Positions 26,728 to 36,916 of a DNA stretch of 64,000 nucleotides are shown in pieces; position 1 is the stretch's first letter; each line of letters begins with the position of its first letter. The stretch covers positions 62,001 to 126,000 of the forward strand of contig NZ_JANUSB010000007.1 in NCBI RefSeq assembly GCF_024793895.1. The letters are read 5' to 3'. Position numbers and translations under genes: made by a program. Origin of the DNA: Serratia sp. AKBS12 (GTDB lineage Bacteria > Pseudomonadota > Gammaproteobacteria > Enterobacterales > Enterobacteriaceae). The notes beneath the pieces are model-generated. The model was not told the DNA's origin and did no database searches. It saw only the letters and a list, made by a program, of their open reading frames with translations.

Positions 26728-28716
26728 ATGCCTCTAAAAATAATACGTGCTGCCCAACCGGCGGCGCTGGCGGTGGCTTTAGCCTTTTGTCTGGCTTTGC
26801 CGGCAATGGCATACGATCGGGTTTACGTGTTTGGCGACAGTCTGAGCGATAGCGGCAACAACGGGCGCTTCACCTACGACGGCAGTCAGCATCTGCTGTA
26901 TGACGAAGCGCTGGCGCAGCGTATCGGCCAGGCGCTGTTGGCATCGGACAACGGCGGCGACAACTATGCGGCCGGTGGCGGCGTGGCGGTGCCGGCGCTC
27001 AACCCGACGGACAATACCCAGGATCAGCTGCAGCGCTATCTTGCCCGCGTCAACGGCCAGGCCGACGGCGACGGGCTTTATATTCACTGGATCGGCGGCA
27101 ACGATCTGGCGGCTGCGGCGCTGAACCCGACGTCTGCCGCCAGTGTCAGCTACCACAGCGCGGCGGCGGCGGCGATGCAGGTGCGATCGCTGCTGGATGC
27201 CGGCGCGGGCACGGTAATTGTGCCGACGGTGCCGAACATCGGCTCTACGCCGCAGTTGATGGAACTGATCGTGCAACAGGCGCTGGCACCGGTACAGGCG
27301 GCGGCGTTGCAGGCGGCGTATGCCACCCTCAATGCGCTGGCTACGCCAGACGGCGTAGCGCGTCAGCAGGCTATTCATCAAGCCTTGAGCGCGGCGGCGG
27401 CGCAAGGCAGCAACAACCCGCAGGTGCAGCAGGTGATTGCCGCGCAGCTGATCGCCGCGTATGACAGTCTGAGCGCGCAGGCCGGTCAATTGACCGATTT
27501 TTACAACAGCAGTGAAGACCGCTTACTGGCGCAGGGTGGCGGCAATATCGTGCGCGTTGACGTCAATAAGCTGTTTGGCGAAGCCATCGCCAATCCGCAG
27601 CAGTTCGGTTTCACCAACACCGCCGGCATGGCCTGTCCGGCCGGCGTGTCGTCAGCCGTGTGCACTGGCGCGACGCCGGGATTTGATAACCGCCAGTCGT
27701 TCCTGTTTGCCGATCATTTCCACCCAAGCCCGCAGGCGCATCTGCTGATCGCCGATTACATTCAAGCGGTGCTGGACGGCCCGGCGCAGGTGGTGGCGCT
27801 GAATCAGGCGACGGCGGCGATGGCACGTGACAGCCGTGCCACTCTCGACGGTCGCTTGCAGCAGTTGCGCAGCGGTGATAATCCGACGGGCGCGCTGGGG
27901 GTGTTTGGCGGCTATGCCGGTCAGCATTATGACTATGCCGACAACGCGGCGGCCGGTGACGGCAATGCCACCACGCATAACCTGACGGTTGGCGTTGATT
28001 ACCAATTGACCGACGGCTGGCTGATTGGCGCGCTGATTGCCGGTTCTAACGACGATCAGCAGCCGTCGAGCCGCTATGAATACCAGGCGCGTGGGCTGCT
28101 GTTTTCCGCCTTTACCGCCTTGGAGCTGTTCGAACATGGCTGGATAAACGCCGATCTGCACTTCGCGAAGCTGGACTACGATGACATTCGCCGCAGTATG
28201 CGGCTGGGGGGGCTGACGCGCAGCGAAACCGGCTCCACCTCAGGCAGACAATGGGGGGCCCGGCTGACTACCGGCTATGATCTGCCGTTGACGTCTTACC
28301 TGACCACCGGGCCGATGGCGCAGTTCGCCTGGGATTACAGCAACGTGTCCGGTTACAGCGAAGACGGTAACGACAGCACCGCCATGCGCTTTGACGATCA
28401 AACCTACCATTCGCAAATCGGCGCGCTCGGCTGGCGGCTGGACAGCAATTTTGGCGTGTTCAACCCGTACGCCGAAATCAGCTATCAGCATCAGTTTGGC
28501 GATGACGTCTACCGGGCTGGCGGCGGGCTGAAATCAACCCAGACATCGTTTACCCGTGATGCAGCCGGACAGGATAAAAACTGGGTCGACGTTACCGTCG
28601 GTGCCAACCTGCCGTTGGGCGATCGGGTCGCGGCGTTCGCTACCGTTTCGCAAACCGGCGGTCTGAGCAGCGGCGAGCAGTTTATGTACAACGTCGGCGT
28701 CAGCGCGCGGTTTTGA
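26728..28716 (+). CDS. GDSL esterase/lipase autotransporter (EstA-like)
   Basis: A 662-residue type Va autotransporter. ATG 26728 follows CAGGAG at seven bases; the signal peptide ends at AMA (about residue 28). The passenger is a GDSL hydrolase: GDSLSDSGNN (Ser38), the GGND block with oxyanion Asn, and the DHFHPSPQAH block V with the Asp-x-x-His pair. A C-terminal autotransporter beta-barrel (about residues 395-662) ends in NVGVSARF, with the terminal Phe typical of outer-membrane barrels. It is expected to display a lipolytic esterase at the cell surface, like Pseudomonas EstA. It is divergent from tag and absent from this position in E. coli. Confidence 0.9.
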   Translation: MPLKIIRAAQPAALAVALAFCLALPAMAYDRVYVFGDSLSDSGNNGRFTYDGSQHLLYDEALAQRIGQALLASDNGGDNYAAGGGVAVPALNPTDNTQDQLQRYLARVNGQADGDGLYIHWIGGNDLAAAALNPTSAASVSYHSAAAAAMQVRSLLDAGAGTVIVPTVPNIGSTPQLMELIVQQALAPVQAAALQAAYATLNALATPDGVARQQAIHQALSAAAAQGSNNPQVQQVIAAQLIAAYDSLSAQAGQLTDFYNSSEDRLLAQGGGNIVRVDVNKLFGEAIANPQQFGFTNTAGMACPAGVSSAVCTGATPGFDNRQSFLFADHFHPSPQAHLLIADYIQAVLDGPAQVVALNQATAAMARDSRATLDGRLQQLRSGDNPTGALGVFGGYAGQHYDYADNAAAGDGNATTHNLTVGVDYQLTDGWLIGALIAGSNDDQQPSSRYEYQARGLLFSAFTALELFEHGWINADLHFAKLDYDDIRRSMRLGGLTRSETGSTSGRQWGARLTTGYDLPLTSYLTTGPMAQFAWDYSNVSGYSEDGNDSTAMRFDDQTYHSQIGALGWRLDSNFGVFNPYAEISYQHQFGDDVYRAGGGLKSTQTSFTRDAAGQDKNWVDVTVGANLPLGDRVAAFATVSQTGGLSSGEQFMYNVGVSARF

Positions 28717-28729
28717 TCGGTGACAGTCA

Positions 28730-28749
28730 ACGGAGGCTTCCGCCTCCGT
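28730..28749. terminator. Hairpin between the esterase and the convergent MFS gene
   Basis: A perfect stem ACGGAGGC / GCCTCCGT with loop TTCC lies 13 bp after the esterase stop and 20 bp before the convergent MFS stop. There is no strong T-run; a bidirectional terminator is likely from position. Confidence 0.5.
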
Positions 28750-28769
28750 ATCTCCTCGCCACCATGGCG

Positions 28770-30095
28770 TTAGGCCAGGTAACGCGCCGCGTTGTGGGGC
28801 GCCTCGACGGCGACAATCTTTTTCTCCGGTTGCAGCAGGGTCATGCACAACATGCTGCAAAAGGAGACGCTGGCGGTAGCGAAGAACATCGCACCATAAC
28901 CGTGATGTTGCGCCAGCCAGCCGCTGAGCATGGGTGCGCCGATCGACGCCAGATTGGCGACGGCCAGCGTCATGCCGCTGTAGGCGCCCACCGACGCTTT
29001 CGGCGTCACGTCAATGACCACTGACCAATAGACATTGTTCACCAGCGCGTTGAGCGCGTTGCCCAGCGTCATTAGCAGAATGATGGCGGCCGGGCTATGC
29101 ATGAACGGGATCAGCAAAAAGCAGCAGGCGGTTAGCAGCAGCGTCACCGCCGCAAACAGGTTGCGCGCCAGCCGTAAATTGCCAAAGCGTCGCAGCAGCC
29201 CATCGGCAATGCGACCACCGAGCAGCACGGTGAAACAGGCACCGCTCCATGGGATCATCGCCACATACCACAACGAGTGCAGATCGTAGTTAAAGGTGTC
29301 TTGCAGGTATTTCGGCCCCCAGGTCACCAATACGAAGGTGACGTACAAGAAGGAAAAATACCCCAGCGCATTGAATACCAGGGTGCGGTTGGTAAAAAAT
29401 GTCCACCAGGGCAAACGCGTATGTTGCCCGTCATCTGCTTGCTGATCGGCGCCGATGACCGCCAGTTCGTCGGCGTTAACCAGCGGGTGCTGTTGAGGCG
29501 TGTCGGTAAACACCCGGGCAAACAGCACAATGGCGATCAGCGAGAACAGCCCGAGCAGGATAAACATGCTGCGCCAGTCATCGGTCAGCAGCAGCAACCC
29601 CACCGCCAGCGGTGCGGTTAGCAGCGATCCCACCTGGGTACTCAACAGGCCGATGCCCAGCGCGAAGCCGCGCTCTTTACGCGGCGCCCAGTGCGCGATG
29701 GTTTTGTTCATCAGCGCGTAGGCCGGGCCTTCGGCAAATCCGAACATGATGCGCAACGCGGCAAAGCCGATGATCGCCGAGCCGCCGAACAGCGCGACCC
29801 CCAGCTCACCGGCCCAGGCGGTGGCGATTTCCAATAATGACCACAGCGCGCCCGCCAGTAGCCACACTTTCCTGGTGCCGACGCGATCGGCCAGAAAACC
29901 GCCGCACAACGAGCCAAACAGGTAGCCGAAGCCAAAATAGCCCAATACTGCGCCCAACTGTGCTTTGTCGAAGTTAAACTCGCGGGAAATGTCGTTGGCG
30001 GCGAACGACAGCGCGCCGCGATCGACGTAGTTAATCAGTGCGATAAAGAACACCATGGCGAAAATCCGGTAACGATAACGGCTGTCTGTCTGCAT
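28770..30095 (-). CDS. MFS transporter, ACS family, substrate unknown
   Basis: A 441-residue, 12-helix MFS transporter. Helix 1 contains INYVDRGALSFAANDI, an ACS-type signature, and FGFAEGPAYALMNKTI marks helices 4-5. A hydrophilic central loop (about residues 200-225, histidine- and glutamine-rich) joins the two halves. It has a clean AGGAG ribosome binding site. It stands alone between the convergent esterase gene and the divergent glyQ, so the context gives no substrate. Hexuronate or sugar-acid transport is typical of the family. Confidence 0.8.
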   Translation of the reverse strand: MQTDSRYRYRIFAMVFFIALINYVDRGALSFAANDISREFNFDKAQLGAVLGYFGFGYLFGSLCGGFLADRVGTRKVWLLAGALWSLLEIATAWAGELGVALFGGSAIIGFAALRIMFGFAEGPAYALMNKTIAHWAPRKERGFALGIGLLSTQVGSLLTAPLAVGLLLLTDDWRSMFILLGLFSLIAIVLFARVFTDTPQQHPLVNADELAVIGADQQADDGQHTRLPWWTFFTNRTLVFNALGYFSFLYVTFVLVTWGPKYLQDTFNYDLHSLWYVAMIPWSGACFTVLLGGRIADGLLRRFGNLRLARNLFAAVTLLLTACCFLLIPFMHSPAAIILLMTLGNALNALVNNVYWSVVIDVTPKASVGAYSGMTLAVANLASIGAPMLSGWLAQHHGYGAMFFATASVSFCSMLCMTLLQPEKKIVAVEAPHNAARYLA

Positions 30096-30356
30096 GCGCC
30101 AATCTCCTGACCATTATTGATATCGGAGTGGAGCAAGATCGGTGCCAGCTTCTCGAACCGGGCGGCCGTAGGGATTTGCCGTCGGCGGGGGTGGGCAACA
30201 GGCGTATCCAACGCCCGGCTGCCCCAGCATGGTGCGAAATGCGGGCTTTTTGCACGTTGATGAAAACGGATACCGGATTCTGGCTGTATATCTTACGGTC
30301 AACGGGTATACTGGCGCATTCCAATTAAATCCACTTGTATCGCGTGCGAATCCAAC

Positions 30357-31271
30357 ATGCAAAAGTTTGATACCAAGACCTTTCAGGGCCTGATCCTGAC
30401 ACTGCAAGATTATTGGGCGCGCCAGGGCTGCACCATTGTCCAACCGCTGGACATGGAAGTCGGCGCGGGAACCTCTCACCCGATGACCTGCCTGCGTGCG
30501 CTTGGCCCAGAGCCAATGGCCACCGCCTATGTGCAGCCGTCCCGCCGCCCGACCGACGGCCGCTACGGTGAAAACCCGAACCGCCTGCAACACTATTACC
30601 AATTCCAGGTGGTGATTAAGCCATCGCCGGAAAACATTCAGGAACTGTACCTGGGCTCGCTGAAAGAGCTGGGGCTGGATCCGACCATTCACGATATCCG
30701 CTTCGTTGAAGACAACTGGGAAAACCCGACGCTCGGCGCCTGGGGACTCGGCTGGGAAGTGTGGCTGAACGGCATGGAAGTGACGCAGTTCACCTACTTC
30801 CAGCAGGTTGGTGGCCTGGAATGCAAGCCGGTGACCGGCGAAATCACCTACGGTCTGGAGCGTCTGGCGATGTATATCCAGGGCGTGGACAGCGTTTACG
30901 ATCTGGTGTGGAGCAACGGCCCGCTCGGTATCACCACTTACGGTGACGTGTTCCATCAGAACGAAGTCGAGCAGTCGACCTATAACTTCGAATACGCTGA
31001 CGTTGACTTCCTGTTCACCTGCTTCGAGCATTACGAAAAAGAAGCGCAACAGCTGCTGGCGCTGGAAAAACCGCTGCCGCTGCCGGCTTACGAGCGCATT
31101 CTGAAAGCTGCCCACACCTTCAACCTGCTGGATGCCCGCAAGGCGATTTCGGTCACCGAACGCCAGCGCTATATCTTGCGTATTCGCACGTTGACCAAAG
31201 CCGTTGCCGAAGCCTACTACGCTTCTCGCGAAGCGCTGGGCTTCCCGATGTGTAAAAAGAACGAGAATTAA
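30357..31271 (+). CDS. glyQ: Glycine--tRNA ligase alpha subunit
   Basis: GlyQ is the catalytic class II subunit of the bacterial alpha2beta2 glycyl-tRNA synthetase; it activates glycine and charges tRNA-Gly. 304 residues (E. coli 303), starting [17 protein letters not shown] and containing [27 protein letters not shown] (motif 2 region) and GLERLAMY (motif 3). glyS follows after 9 bp. The leader has no T-box, as expected in gammaproteobacteria. Confidence 0.98.
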   Translation: MQKFDTKTFQGLILTLQDYWARQGCTIVQPLDMEVGAGTSHPMTCLRALGPEPMATAYVQPSRRPTDGRYGENPNRLQHYYQFQVVIKPSPENIQELYLGSLKELGLDPTIHDIRFVEDNWENPTLGAWGLGWEVWLNGMEVTQFTYFQQVGGLECKPVTGEITYGLERLAMYIQGVDSVYDLVWSNGPLGITTYGDVFHQNEVEQSTYNFEYADVDFLFTCFEHYEKEAQQLLALEKPLPLPAYERILKAAHTFNLLDARKAISVTERQRYILRIRTLTKAVAEAYYASREALGFPMCKKNEN

Positions 31272-31280
31272 GAGGCAGCC

Positions 31281-33350
31281 ATGACTCAACAGACTTTCCT
31301 GGTGGAAATCGGCACGGAAGAGCTGCCGCCGAAGGCTCTTCGTTCACTGGCGGAATCTTTTGCCGCCAACTTCAGCGCTGAGCTGGACAACGCCAACCTG
31401 GCGCACGGCGAGGTCAACTGGTTTGCCGCACCGCGCCGTCTGGCGCTGAAAGTAGCGAACCTGAGCGCGGCGCAGGCCGATCGCGAAGTCGAAAAACGCG
31501 GCCCGGCGATTGCGCAGGCGTTTGACGCCGAAGGCAAGCCAAGCAAAGCAGCCGAAGGCTGGGCGCGCGGCTGTGGTATCACCGTCGATCAGGCCGAACG
31601 TCTGAAGACGGACAAAGGCGAGTGGTTGCTGTACCGCGCACAGGTTAAAGGCCAATCTGCGCAGCAACTGCTGGCAGGCATGGTCAGCGCTGCGCTGAGC
31701 AAATTGCCTATTCCGAAACTGATGCGCTGGGGTGATAAAGAAACTCAGTTCGTGCGTCCGGTGCATACCGTGACCATGCTGCTGGGCGATGCGCTGATCC
31801 CGGGAACCGTACTGGGTATCGACTCTGCGCGTACCGTACGTGGCCATCGTTTTATGGGCGAAGCGCAGTTCACGCTGGAAAATGCCGATCGGTATCCGCA
31901 AATCCTGCTGGAGCGCGGCAAAGTGGTGGCGGATTACGAAGCGCGTAAAGCCATCATCAAACGTGACGTTGAGCTGGCGGCCGAAAAGATCGGCGGCAAG
32001 GCCGATCTGAGCGAAAGCCTGCTGGAAGAAGTGGCTTCCCTGGTGGAATGGCCGGTGGTGCTGACCGCCAGGTTCGAAGAGAAATTCCTGGCGGTGCCGG
32101 CGGAAGCGCTGGTCTACACCATGAAGGGCGACCAGAAGTACTTCCCGGTGTACGACGCTGCCGGCAAGCTGCTGCCGAACTTTATCTTCGTGGCCAATAT
32201 CGAATCGAAAGATCCTCAGCAAATTATCTCCGGCAATGAGAAGGTGGTGCGTCCACGTCTGGCCGATGCCGAGTTCTTCTTCAATACCGATCGCAAGAAG
32301 CGCCTGGAAGATAACCTGCCACGTCTGGAGACCGTGCTGTTCCAACAGCAGTTGGGCACGCTGCGCGACAAGACCGACCGTATTCAGGCGCTGTCAGGCT
32401 GGATCGCTGGCCAGATTGGTGCAGACGTCAATCACGCAACCCGTGCTGGCCTGCTGTCGAAGTGCGACCTGATGACCAATATGGTGTTCGAGTTTACCGA
32501 CACCCAGGGCGTGATGGGCATGCACTATGCGCGCCACGACGGCGAAGCGGAAGACGTTGCCGTGGCGCTGAACGAACAGTACCAGCCGCGCTTTGCCGGT
32601 GATGCGCTGCCGCAATCGCCGGTGGCCTGCGCATTGGCCATCGCTGACAAGATGGACACTCTGGCCGGCATTTTCGGCATCGGGCAACACCCGAAAGGCG
32701 ATAAAGACCCGTTCGCACTGCGTCGCGCGGCACTGGGCGTGTTGCGTATCATCGTTGAGAAGAACCTGCCGCTGGATCTGCAAACCCTGACCGAAGAGGC
32801 CGCGCGCCTGTACGGCAGCAAGCTGACCAACGCCAACGTGGTCGACGACGTGGTGGACTTCATGCTGGGCCGTTTCCGCGCCTGGTATCAGGAAGAAGGC
32901 CACGCGGTTGATACCATCCAGGCAGTGCTGGCGCGTCGCCCGACCAAGCCGGCGGACTTTGACGCACGCGTCAAGGCGGTGACCCACTTCCGTACGCTGG
33001 AAGAGGCGGCGGCGTTGGCGGCAGCTAACAAACGCGTTTCCAACATTTTGGCCAAGTCGACCGATACGCTGAACGATCACGTTCACGCCTCGGTGTTGAA
33101 AGAACCGGCCGAACTGAAACTGGCAACGCACCTGGTGGTGCTGCGCGACAAACTGGAGCCGTTTTTCGCCGAAGGCCGCTATCAGGACGCGCTGGTGGAG
33201 CTGGCTGCGCTACGTGCGACGGTGGATGAGTTCTTCGAAAGCGTAATGGTGATGGCAGAAGACGACGCGGTACGCGTCAACCGCCTGACCCTGCTGAGCA
33301 AACTGCGGGAGCTGTTCTTGCAGGTTGCAGACATTTCAGTGCTGCAATAA
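31281..33350 (+). CDS. glyS: Glycine--tRNA ligase beta subunit
   Basis: GlyS is the tRNA-recognising beta subunit of glycyl-tRNA synthetase, 689 residues as in E. coli. Seen: N-terminal [15 protein letters not shown], the central HD-like region ([11 protein letters not shown]) and a C-terminal DALR-type anticodon-binding domain that ends in LREFLQ-like [15 protein letters not shown]. The start has AGAGG eight bases upstream. It is co-transcribed with glyQ and closed by two consecutive hairpins. Confidence 0.98.
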   Translation: MTQQTFLVEIGTEELPPKALRSLAESFAANFSAELDNANLAHGEVNWFAAPRRLALKVANLSAAQADREVEKRGPAIAQAFDAEGKPSKAAEGWARGCGITVDQAERLKTDKGEWLLYRAQVKGQSAQQLLAGMVSAALSKLPIPKLMRWGDKETQFVRPVHTVTMLLGDALIPGTVLGIDSARTVRGHRFMGEAQFTLENADRYPQILLERGKVVADYEARKAIIKRDVELAAEKIGGKADLSESLLEEVASLVEWPVVLTARFEEKFLAVPAEALVYTMKGDQKYFPVYDAAGKLLPNFIFVANIESKDPQQIISGNEKVVRPRLADAEFFFNTDRKKRLEDNLPRLETVLFQQQLGTLRDKTDRIQALSGWIAGQIGADVNHATRAGLLSKCDLMTNMVFEFTDTQGVMGMHYARHDGEAEDVAVALNEQYQPRFAGDALPQSPVACALAIADKMDTLAGIFGIGQHPKGDKDPFALRRAALGVLRIIVEKNLPLDLQTLTEEAARLYGSKLTNANVVDDVVDFMLGRFRAWYQEEGHAVDTIQAVLARRPTKPADFDARVKAVTHFRTLEEAAALAAANKRVSNILAKSTDTLNDHVHASVLKEPAELKLATHLVVLRDKLEPFFAEGRYQDALVELAALRATVDEFFESVMVMAEDDAVRVNRLTLLSKLRELFLQVADISVLQ

Positions 33351-33355
33351 CCCCG

Positions 33356-33423
33356 CAACGCAGGAAAACCCACGCTTTTTCCTGCGTTGTCAGCAACCTA
33401 AGGCGCCTACGGGCGCCTTTTTT
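33356..33423 (+). terminator. Double hairpin terminator after glyQS
   Basis: First hairpin: 13-bp stem CAACGCAGGAAAA / TTTTCCTGCGTTG (33356-33368 and 33377-33389). Second hairpin: AAGGCGCC, loop TACG, GGCGCCTT followed by TTTT (33400-33423), a textbook intrinsic terminator. Confidence 0.85.
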
Positions 33424-33700
33424 ACTTCTGGCGTCGCTGCTCGATGCCGGCGGCGGTCAAGCGATAGCGCCGCCAGCAACTCCGCGTCTTGTGGCGTGAC
33501 TTTGGGACTAAGGATCGGCTCATGCGCTCTTTCCCGACGCTGTACCCAGCCGTTTTGCCGCCGTCAGCCAAGGGAATGCGCGGCGCAGGCGGAATCGCGT
33601 ATCGGATCGCCGCCAGTTGATCTATTCTTATAGGCGCAGGGAGTGCGGAAAAAGGCAGGGAGCTGATGAAAAAGCAGGTTTATAACAGGAGTTATGTCAC
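33424..33700. other. Intergenic stretch between glyS terminator and yiaF
   Basis: 277 bases with no supported gene. Open frames here are GC-skew artefacts with cysteine- and arginine-rich translations. The last 60 bases presumably hold the yiaF promoter; CAGGAG at 33687-33692 is its ribosome binding site. Confidence 0.5.
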
Positions 33701-34420
33701 ATGGCGGTAGGGATCCAGAGCAGAGGCATTACGCGTTGGTTGGCACCGGTATTGGCATTGTTGGTGGTCATGCAGTTGACCGCCTGTGGCGATAAAGAGC
33801 CGGAACAGCGCAAGGCATTCATTGAGTATTTACAGAATACGGTTATGCGCAGCGGAGTGAAGATCCCGACGCTGAGCGAAGACCAGAAACAGAAGTTCGG
33901 CAACTATGCCGGCGATTACGCGATTTTGGTCGGGTTTTCGCAACAATTGACCAAATCTGTGGACGCCAGCCTGACGCCGGCGCTCGACCAGATTAATCAG
34001 ATCCGCAGCGCGCAGGATTATATCAGCAAGCGTGACGGGCTCCGGCAAGCGGTGGGCGCGCTCAATCTGCTTGGACAGCAGATTCAGAGTGCAAAATCGC
34101 AGGCTGATACCGCCCACGCGGCGTTGAAACAGCCGGACTCGCTGAAAGCAGTGTACAACCAGGCGTACGACAAGATTGTCACCGCACCGGCCAATGCGCT
34201 GATGCCGGCAATACCGACCACTGCCAGCTTTGTACAGGATCTGGTGCAGGTCGGGGATTACTTGCAGGCGCAGGGCAATCAGGTCAGTTTCAACAACGGC
34301 GGCGTGCAGTTCCGCAGCCAGCAGCAGGCTACGCAGTACAACACCATGATGTCGAATCTGGTGGCTAAACAGCAAGGCTTGCTGAGCGCACAAAAAGCGG
34401 TACTCGAGGTAATGCAGTAA
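33701..34420 (+). CDS. yiaF: YiaF, DUF3053 lipoprotein
   Basis: A 239-residue lipoprotein: hydrophobic signal ending in lipobox QLTAC (Cys29), then a helical domain (about residues 35-239) rich in Gln and Ala with SEDQKQKFGNYAGDYAI. It matches the E. coli YiaF/DUF3053 family (236 aa); function unknown. CAGGAG lies nine bases before the ATG. In E. coli yiaF neighbours ghrB; here the kgu cluster, autotransporter and glyQS lie between them. Confidence 0.88.
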   Translation: MAVGIQSRGITRWLAPVLALLVVMQLTACGDKEPEQRKAFIEYLQNTVMRSGVKIPTLSEDQKQKFGNYAGDYAILVGFSQQLTKSVDASLTPALDQINQIRSAQDYISKRDGLRQAVGALNLLGQQIQSAKSQADTAHAALKQPDSLKAVYNQAYDKIVTAPANALMPAIPTTASFVQDLVQVGDYLQAQGNQVSFNNGGVQFRSQQQATQYNTMMSNLVAKQQGLLSAQKAVLEVMQ

Positions 34421-34431
34421 TACCTCTTCCG

Positions 34432-34450
34432 GAGGCGGCGCTGCCGCCTC
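34432..34450 (+). terminator. Hairpin after yiaF
   Basis: An 8-bp stem GAGGCGGC / GCCGCCTC with a three-base loop starts 12 bp after the yiaF stop, followed by TGTCTT. Weak T-run, so moderate support. Confidence 0.5.
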
Positions 34451-34598
34451 TGTCTTCACCCTCCCATTGGTGTACTACACTTCAAAACAACGCCGTTGCG
34501 CCATGGCGTAACTTTCTTTCAGCCATGCCTGCGCGTTGCGTGACCATGGTATGAAACAACGCCGTTAGCTGGCGTTGACGCCTGGCGTGAAAATATCT

Positions 34599-34614
34599 TG
34601 TGATTAACATCACA
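34599..34614. promoter_or_regulatory. CRP site 1 of the mtl promoter region
   Basis: TGTGATTAACATCACA, a perfect TGTGA-N6-TCACA CRP consensus, 343 bp upstream of mtlA. Confidence 0.8.
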
Positions 34615-34642
34615 TTTTCAAAACAAACCCGCCATTTAACAA

Positions 34643-34658
34643 TGTGATTAAGATCACA
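34643..34658. promoter_or_regulatory. CRP site 2 of the mtl promoter region
   Basis: TGTGATTAAGATCACA, a perfect TGTGA-N6-TCACA match, 44 bp after site 1 (about four helical turns). Confidence 0.8.
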
Positions 34659-34715
34659 CAAATAACGGTAAAAACGGCGTTTCACGACCGATGTGCTTTT
34701 TTTACACTGCTAAAT

Positions 34716-34731
34716 TGTGATCTTAATCACT
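34716..34731. promoter_or_regulatory. CRP site 3 of the mtl promoter region
   Basis: TGTGATCTTAATCACT, one mismatch from the CRP consensus, 73 bp after site 2. A weaker TGTGC-N6-TACAC element lies between them at 34692-34707. Confidence 0.7.
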
Positions 34732-34759
34732 ATAAATACCCGTTAATGGGTGTCTATTT

Positions 34760-34775
34760 AGTGATGTTTGTCACA
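34760..34775. promoter_or_regulatory. CRP site 4 of the mtl promoter region
   Basis: AGTGATGTTTGTCACA, one mismatch from TGTGA-N6-TCACA, 44 bp after site 3 and 167 bp before the mtlA start. The E. coli mtl promoter is also known for multiple CRP sites. The rest of the 34451-34941 leader holds no supported gene. Confidence 0.7.
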
Positions 34776-34941
34776 AAAATTCCGCAAGGTACGCGTAGTA
34801 AACAGAGCGTGGTAGAGTCCATTTCGCATACAGCACCAACGCTGCCGGTTTACGGCAAATCGGTTCGCTACCAACAAGAAACGCGCGCTCCTTATCGTTA
34901 GCGCGTAATGCTATTACCGCTTCACTACAGGGGTGTGTTTT

Positions 34942-36864
34942 ATGTTTTCACCAGATATCAAGGTCAAAGTGCAGAACTTTGGCCGTTTCCTGAGCAACAT
35001 GGTGATGCCCAACATTGGCGCATTTATCGCCTGGGGTATCATTACCGCCTTGTTCATCCCCACCGGTTGGCTGCCGAGCGAAACGTTAGGCAAACTGGTT
35101 GGTCCGATGATCACCTACCTGCTGCCGCTGCTGATCGGTTATACCGGCGGTAAGCTGGTTGGCGGCGAGCGCGGCGGGGTGGTGGGTGCGATCACCACCA
35201 TGGGGGTGATTGTCGGTGCCGATATGCCGATGTTCCTGGGATCGATGATTGCCGGCCCGCTGGGCGGCTGGGCGATCAAGCATTTTGACCGCTGGGTCGA
35301 CGGCAAGATCAAAAGTGGCTTTGAAATGCTGGTGAACAACTTCTCCGCCGGCATTATCGGTATGCTGCTGGCCGTGCTGTCGTTCCTGGCTATCGGGCCG
35401 TTGGTCGAAGCATTGTCGAAGCTGCTGGCCGCTGGCGTACACGTGATGGTGGTGAACAACTTGCTGCCTTTGACGTCGATCTTCGTCGAACCGGCAAAAA
35501 TTCTGTTCCTCAACAATGCCATCAACCACGGTATCTTCTCGCCGCTGGGTATTCAGCAGGCAACCGAAGCCGGCAAATCAGTCTTCTTCCTGATTGAAGC
35601 CAACCCGGGCCCGGGTCTGGGCGTGCTGATGGCGTATATGTTCTTTGGACGCGGCAATGCCAAGCAGTCGGCCGGCGGTGCGGCCATCATTCACTTCTTT
35701 GGCGGCATCCACGAAATTTATTTCCCATACGTGCTGATGAACCCGCGTCTGCTGCTGGCGGTAATTCTCGGCGGTATGACAGGGGTGTTCACCCTGACGC
35801 TGCTGAATGGCGGCCTGGTTTCCCCGGCGTCACCGGGGTCGATTCTGGCTATTCTGGCGATGACGCCAAAAGGCGCCTATTTTGCCAACCTGGCGGCGAT
35901 CTGCGCGGCCTTTGCGGTGTCGTTCGTGGTGGCGGCGTTCCTGCTGAAAACCTCGAAAGTGAAAGAGGACGAAGACTCGCTGGAAGAGGCCACCCGCCGC
36001 ATGCAGGACATGAAGTCTTCGTCCAAGGGGGGTAAGCCAGCGGCAAATGCGATGGTAGACGGCGACCTGAGCACGGTGCGCAAAATCATCGTGGCCTGCG
36101 ACGCCGGTATGGGCTCCAGCGCCATGGGCGCCGGCGTGTTGCGCAAGAAGGTGGCCGATGCCGGGCTGAAACACATCTCTGTCACCAACAGTGCCATTAA
36201 CAGCTTACCGGATGACGTTGATCTGGTGATCACCCACCGCGATCTGACCGAGCGGGCGATGCGTCATGCGCCGCAGGCGCAGCACATCTCGTTGAGCAAC
36301 TTCCTCGACGGCAATTTGTACAGCGATTTGACGGCGCGCCTGCTGGCGGCCAACAAATCCAGCGACAATCAGCAGAAGGTAGTGGGCGCGCTGGACGACA
36401 GCTTTGAAGATAGCGCACAGAACCTGTTCAAACTGGGTGAAGACAACGTGTTCCTTGGCCTGCAAGCCGACGACAAGGAGCAGGCGATCCGCTTTGCCGG
36501 CGAGCAACTGGTGAAGGGTGGCTACGTTGAGCCGGAATACGTACAGGCGATGCTGGAGCGTGAAAAACTGACCTCGACCTACCTTGGCGAGTCGATCGCC
36601 GTGCCGCATGGCACCATCGAGGCCAAAGACCGCGTATTGCGCACCGGCGTGGTGTTCTGCCAGTACCCGCAGGGTGTGCGCTTCGGTGACGACGAAGACG
36701 ACGTGGCGCGTTTGGTGATCGGTATTGCCGCTCGCAACAACGAACACATCCACGTCATTACCAGTTTGACCAATGCGCTGGATGATGAAACGGTGATCGA
36801 GCGACTGGCGCAAACCAATAATCCGCAGGAAGTGCTGGATCTGTTAAGCGGTAAGAAAGCCTAA
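34942..36864 (+). CDS. mtlA: PTS mannitol transporter EIICBA
   Basis: MtlA imports D-mannitol and phosphorylates it to mannitol 1-phosphate using the PTS phosphate relay. 640 residues from ATG 34942, in line with E. coli MtlA. Domain order: membrane IIC (about 1-340, with [15 protein letters not shown] and [12 protein letters not shown]), IIB with the phosphorylated Cys in [14 protein letters not shown] (about 385-390), and IIA with the phospho-His in ESIAVPHGT (about 556). It is the first gene of mtlA-mtlD-mtlR, under the CRP array upstream. Confidence 0.97.
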   Translation: MFSPDIKVKVQNFGRFLSNMVMPNIGAFIAWGIITALFIPTGWLPSETLGKLVGPMITYLLPLLIGYTGGKLVGGERGGVVGAITTMGVIVGADMPMFLGSMIAGPLGGWAIKHFDRWVDGKIKSGFEMLVNNFSAGIIGMLLAVLSFLAIGPLVEALSKLLAAGVHVMVVNNLLPLTSIFVEPAKILFLNNAINHGIFSPLGIQQATEAGKSVFFLIEANPGPGLGVLMAYMFFGRGNAKQSAGGAAIIHFFGGIHEIYFPYVLMNPRLLLAVILGGMTGVFTLTLLNGGLVSPASPGSILAILAMTPKGAYFANLAAICAAFAVSFVVAAFLLKTSKVKEDEDSLEEATRRMQDMKSSSKGGKPAANAMVDGDLSTVRKIIVACDAGMGSSAMGAGVLRKKVADAGLKHISVTNSAINSLPDDVDLVITHRDLTERAMRHAPQAQHISLSNFLDGNLYSDLTARLLAANKSSDNQQKVVGALDDSFEDSAQNLFKLGEDNVFLGLQADDKEQAIRFAGEQLVKGGYVEPEYVQAMLEREKLTSTYLGESIAVPHGTIEAKDRVLRTGVVFCQYPQGVRFGDDEDDVARLVIGIAARNNEHIHVITSLTNALDDETVIERLAQTNNPQEVLDLLSGKKA

Positions 36865-36871
36865 TCCACTG

Positions 36872-36891
36872 GGGCGCAGCTTGCTGCGCCC
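36872..36891 (+). terminator. Intercistronic hairpin between mtlA and mtlD
   Basis: A perfect 9-bp stem GGGCGCAGC / GCTGCGCCC with a minimal loop, followed by TTGTTATTTT, in the 52-bp gap between mtlA and mtlD. It could partially terminate transcription or protect the mtlA mRNA 3' end, thereby lowering mtlD relative to mtlA. Confidence 0.5.
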
Positions 36892-36916
36892 TTGTTATTT
36901 TCAAGAAGGTATCATT

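Noticed and set aside
33325-33633. 102-codon plus-strand frame after glyS
   Set aside because: It runs through the glyS terminator, and its translation is cysteine/arginine-rich and resembles nothing known to me.
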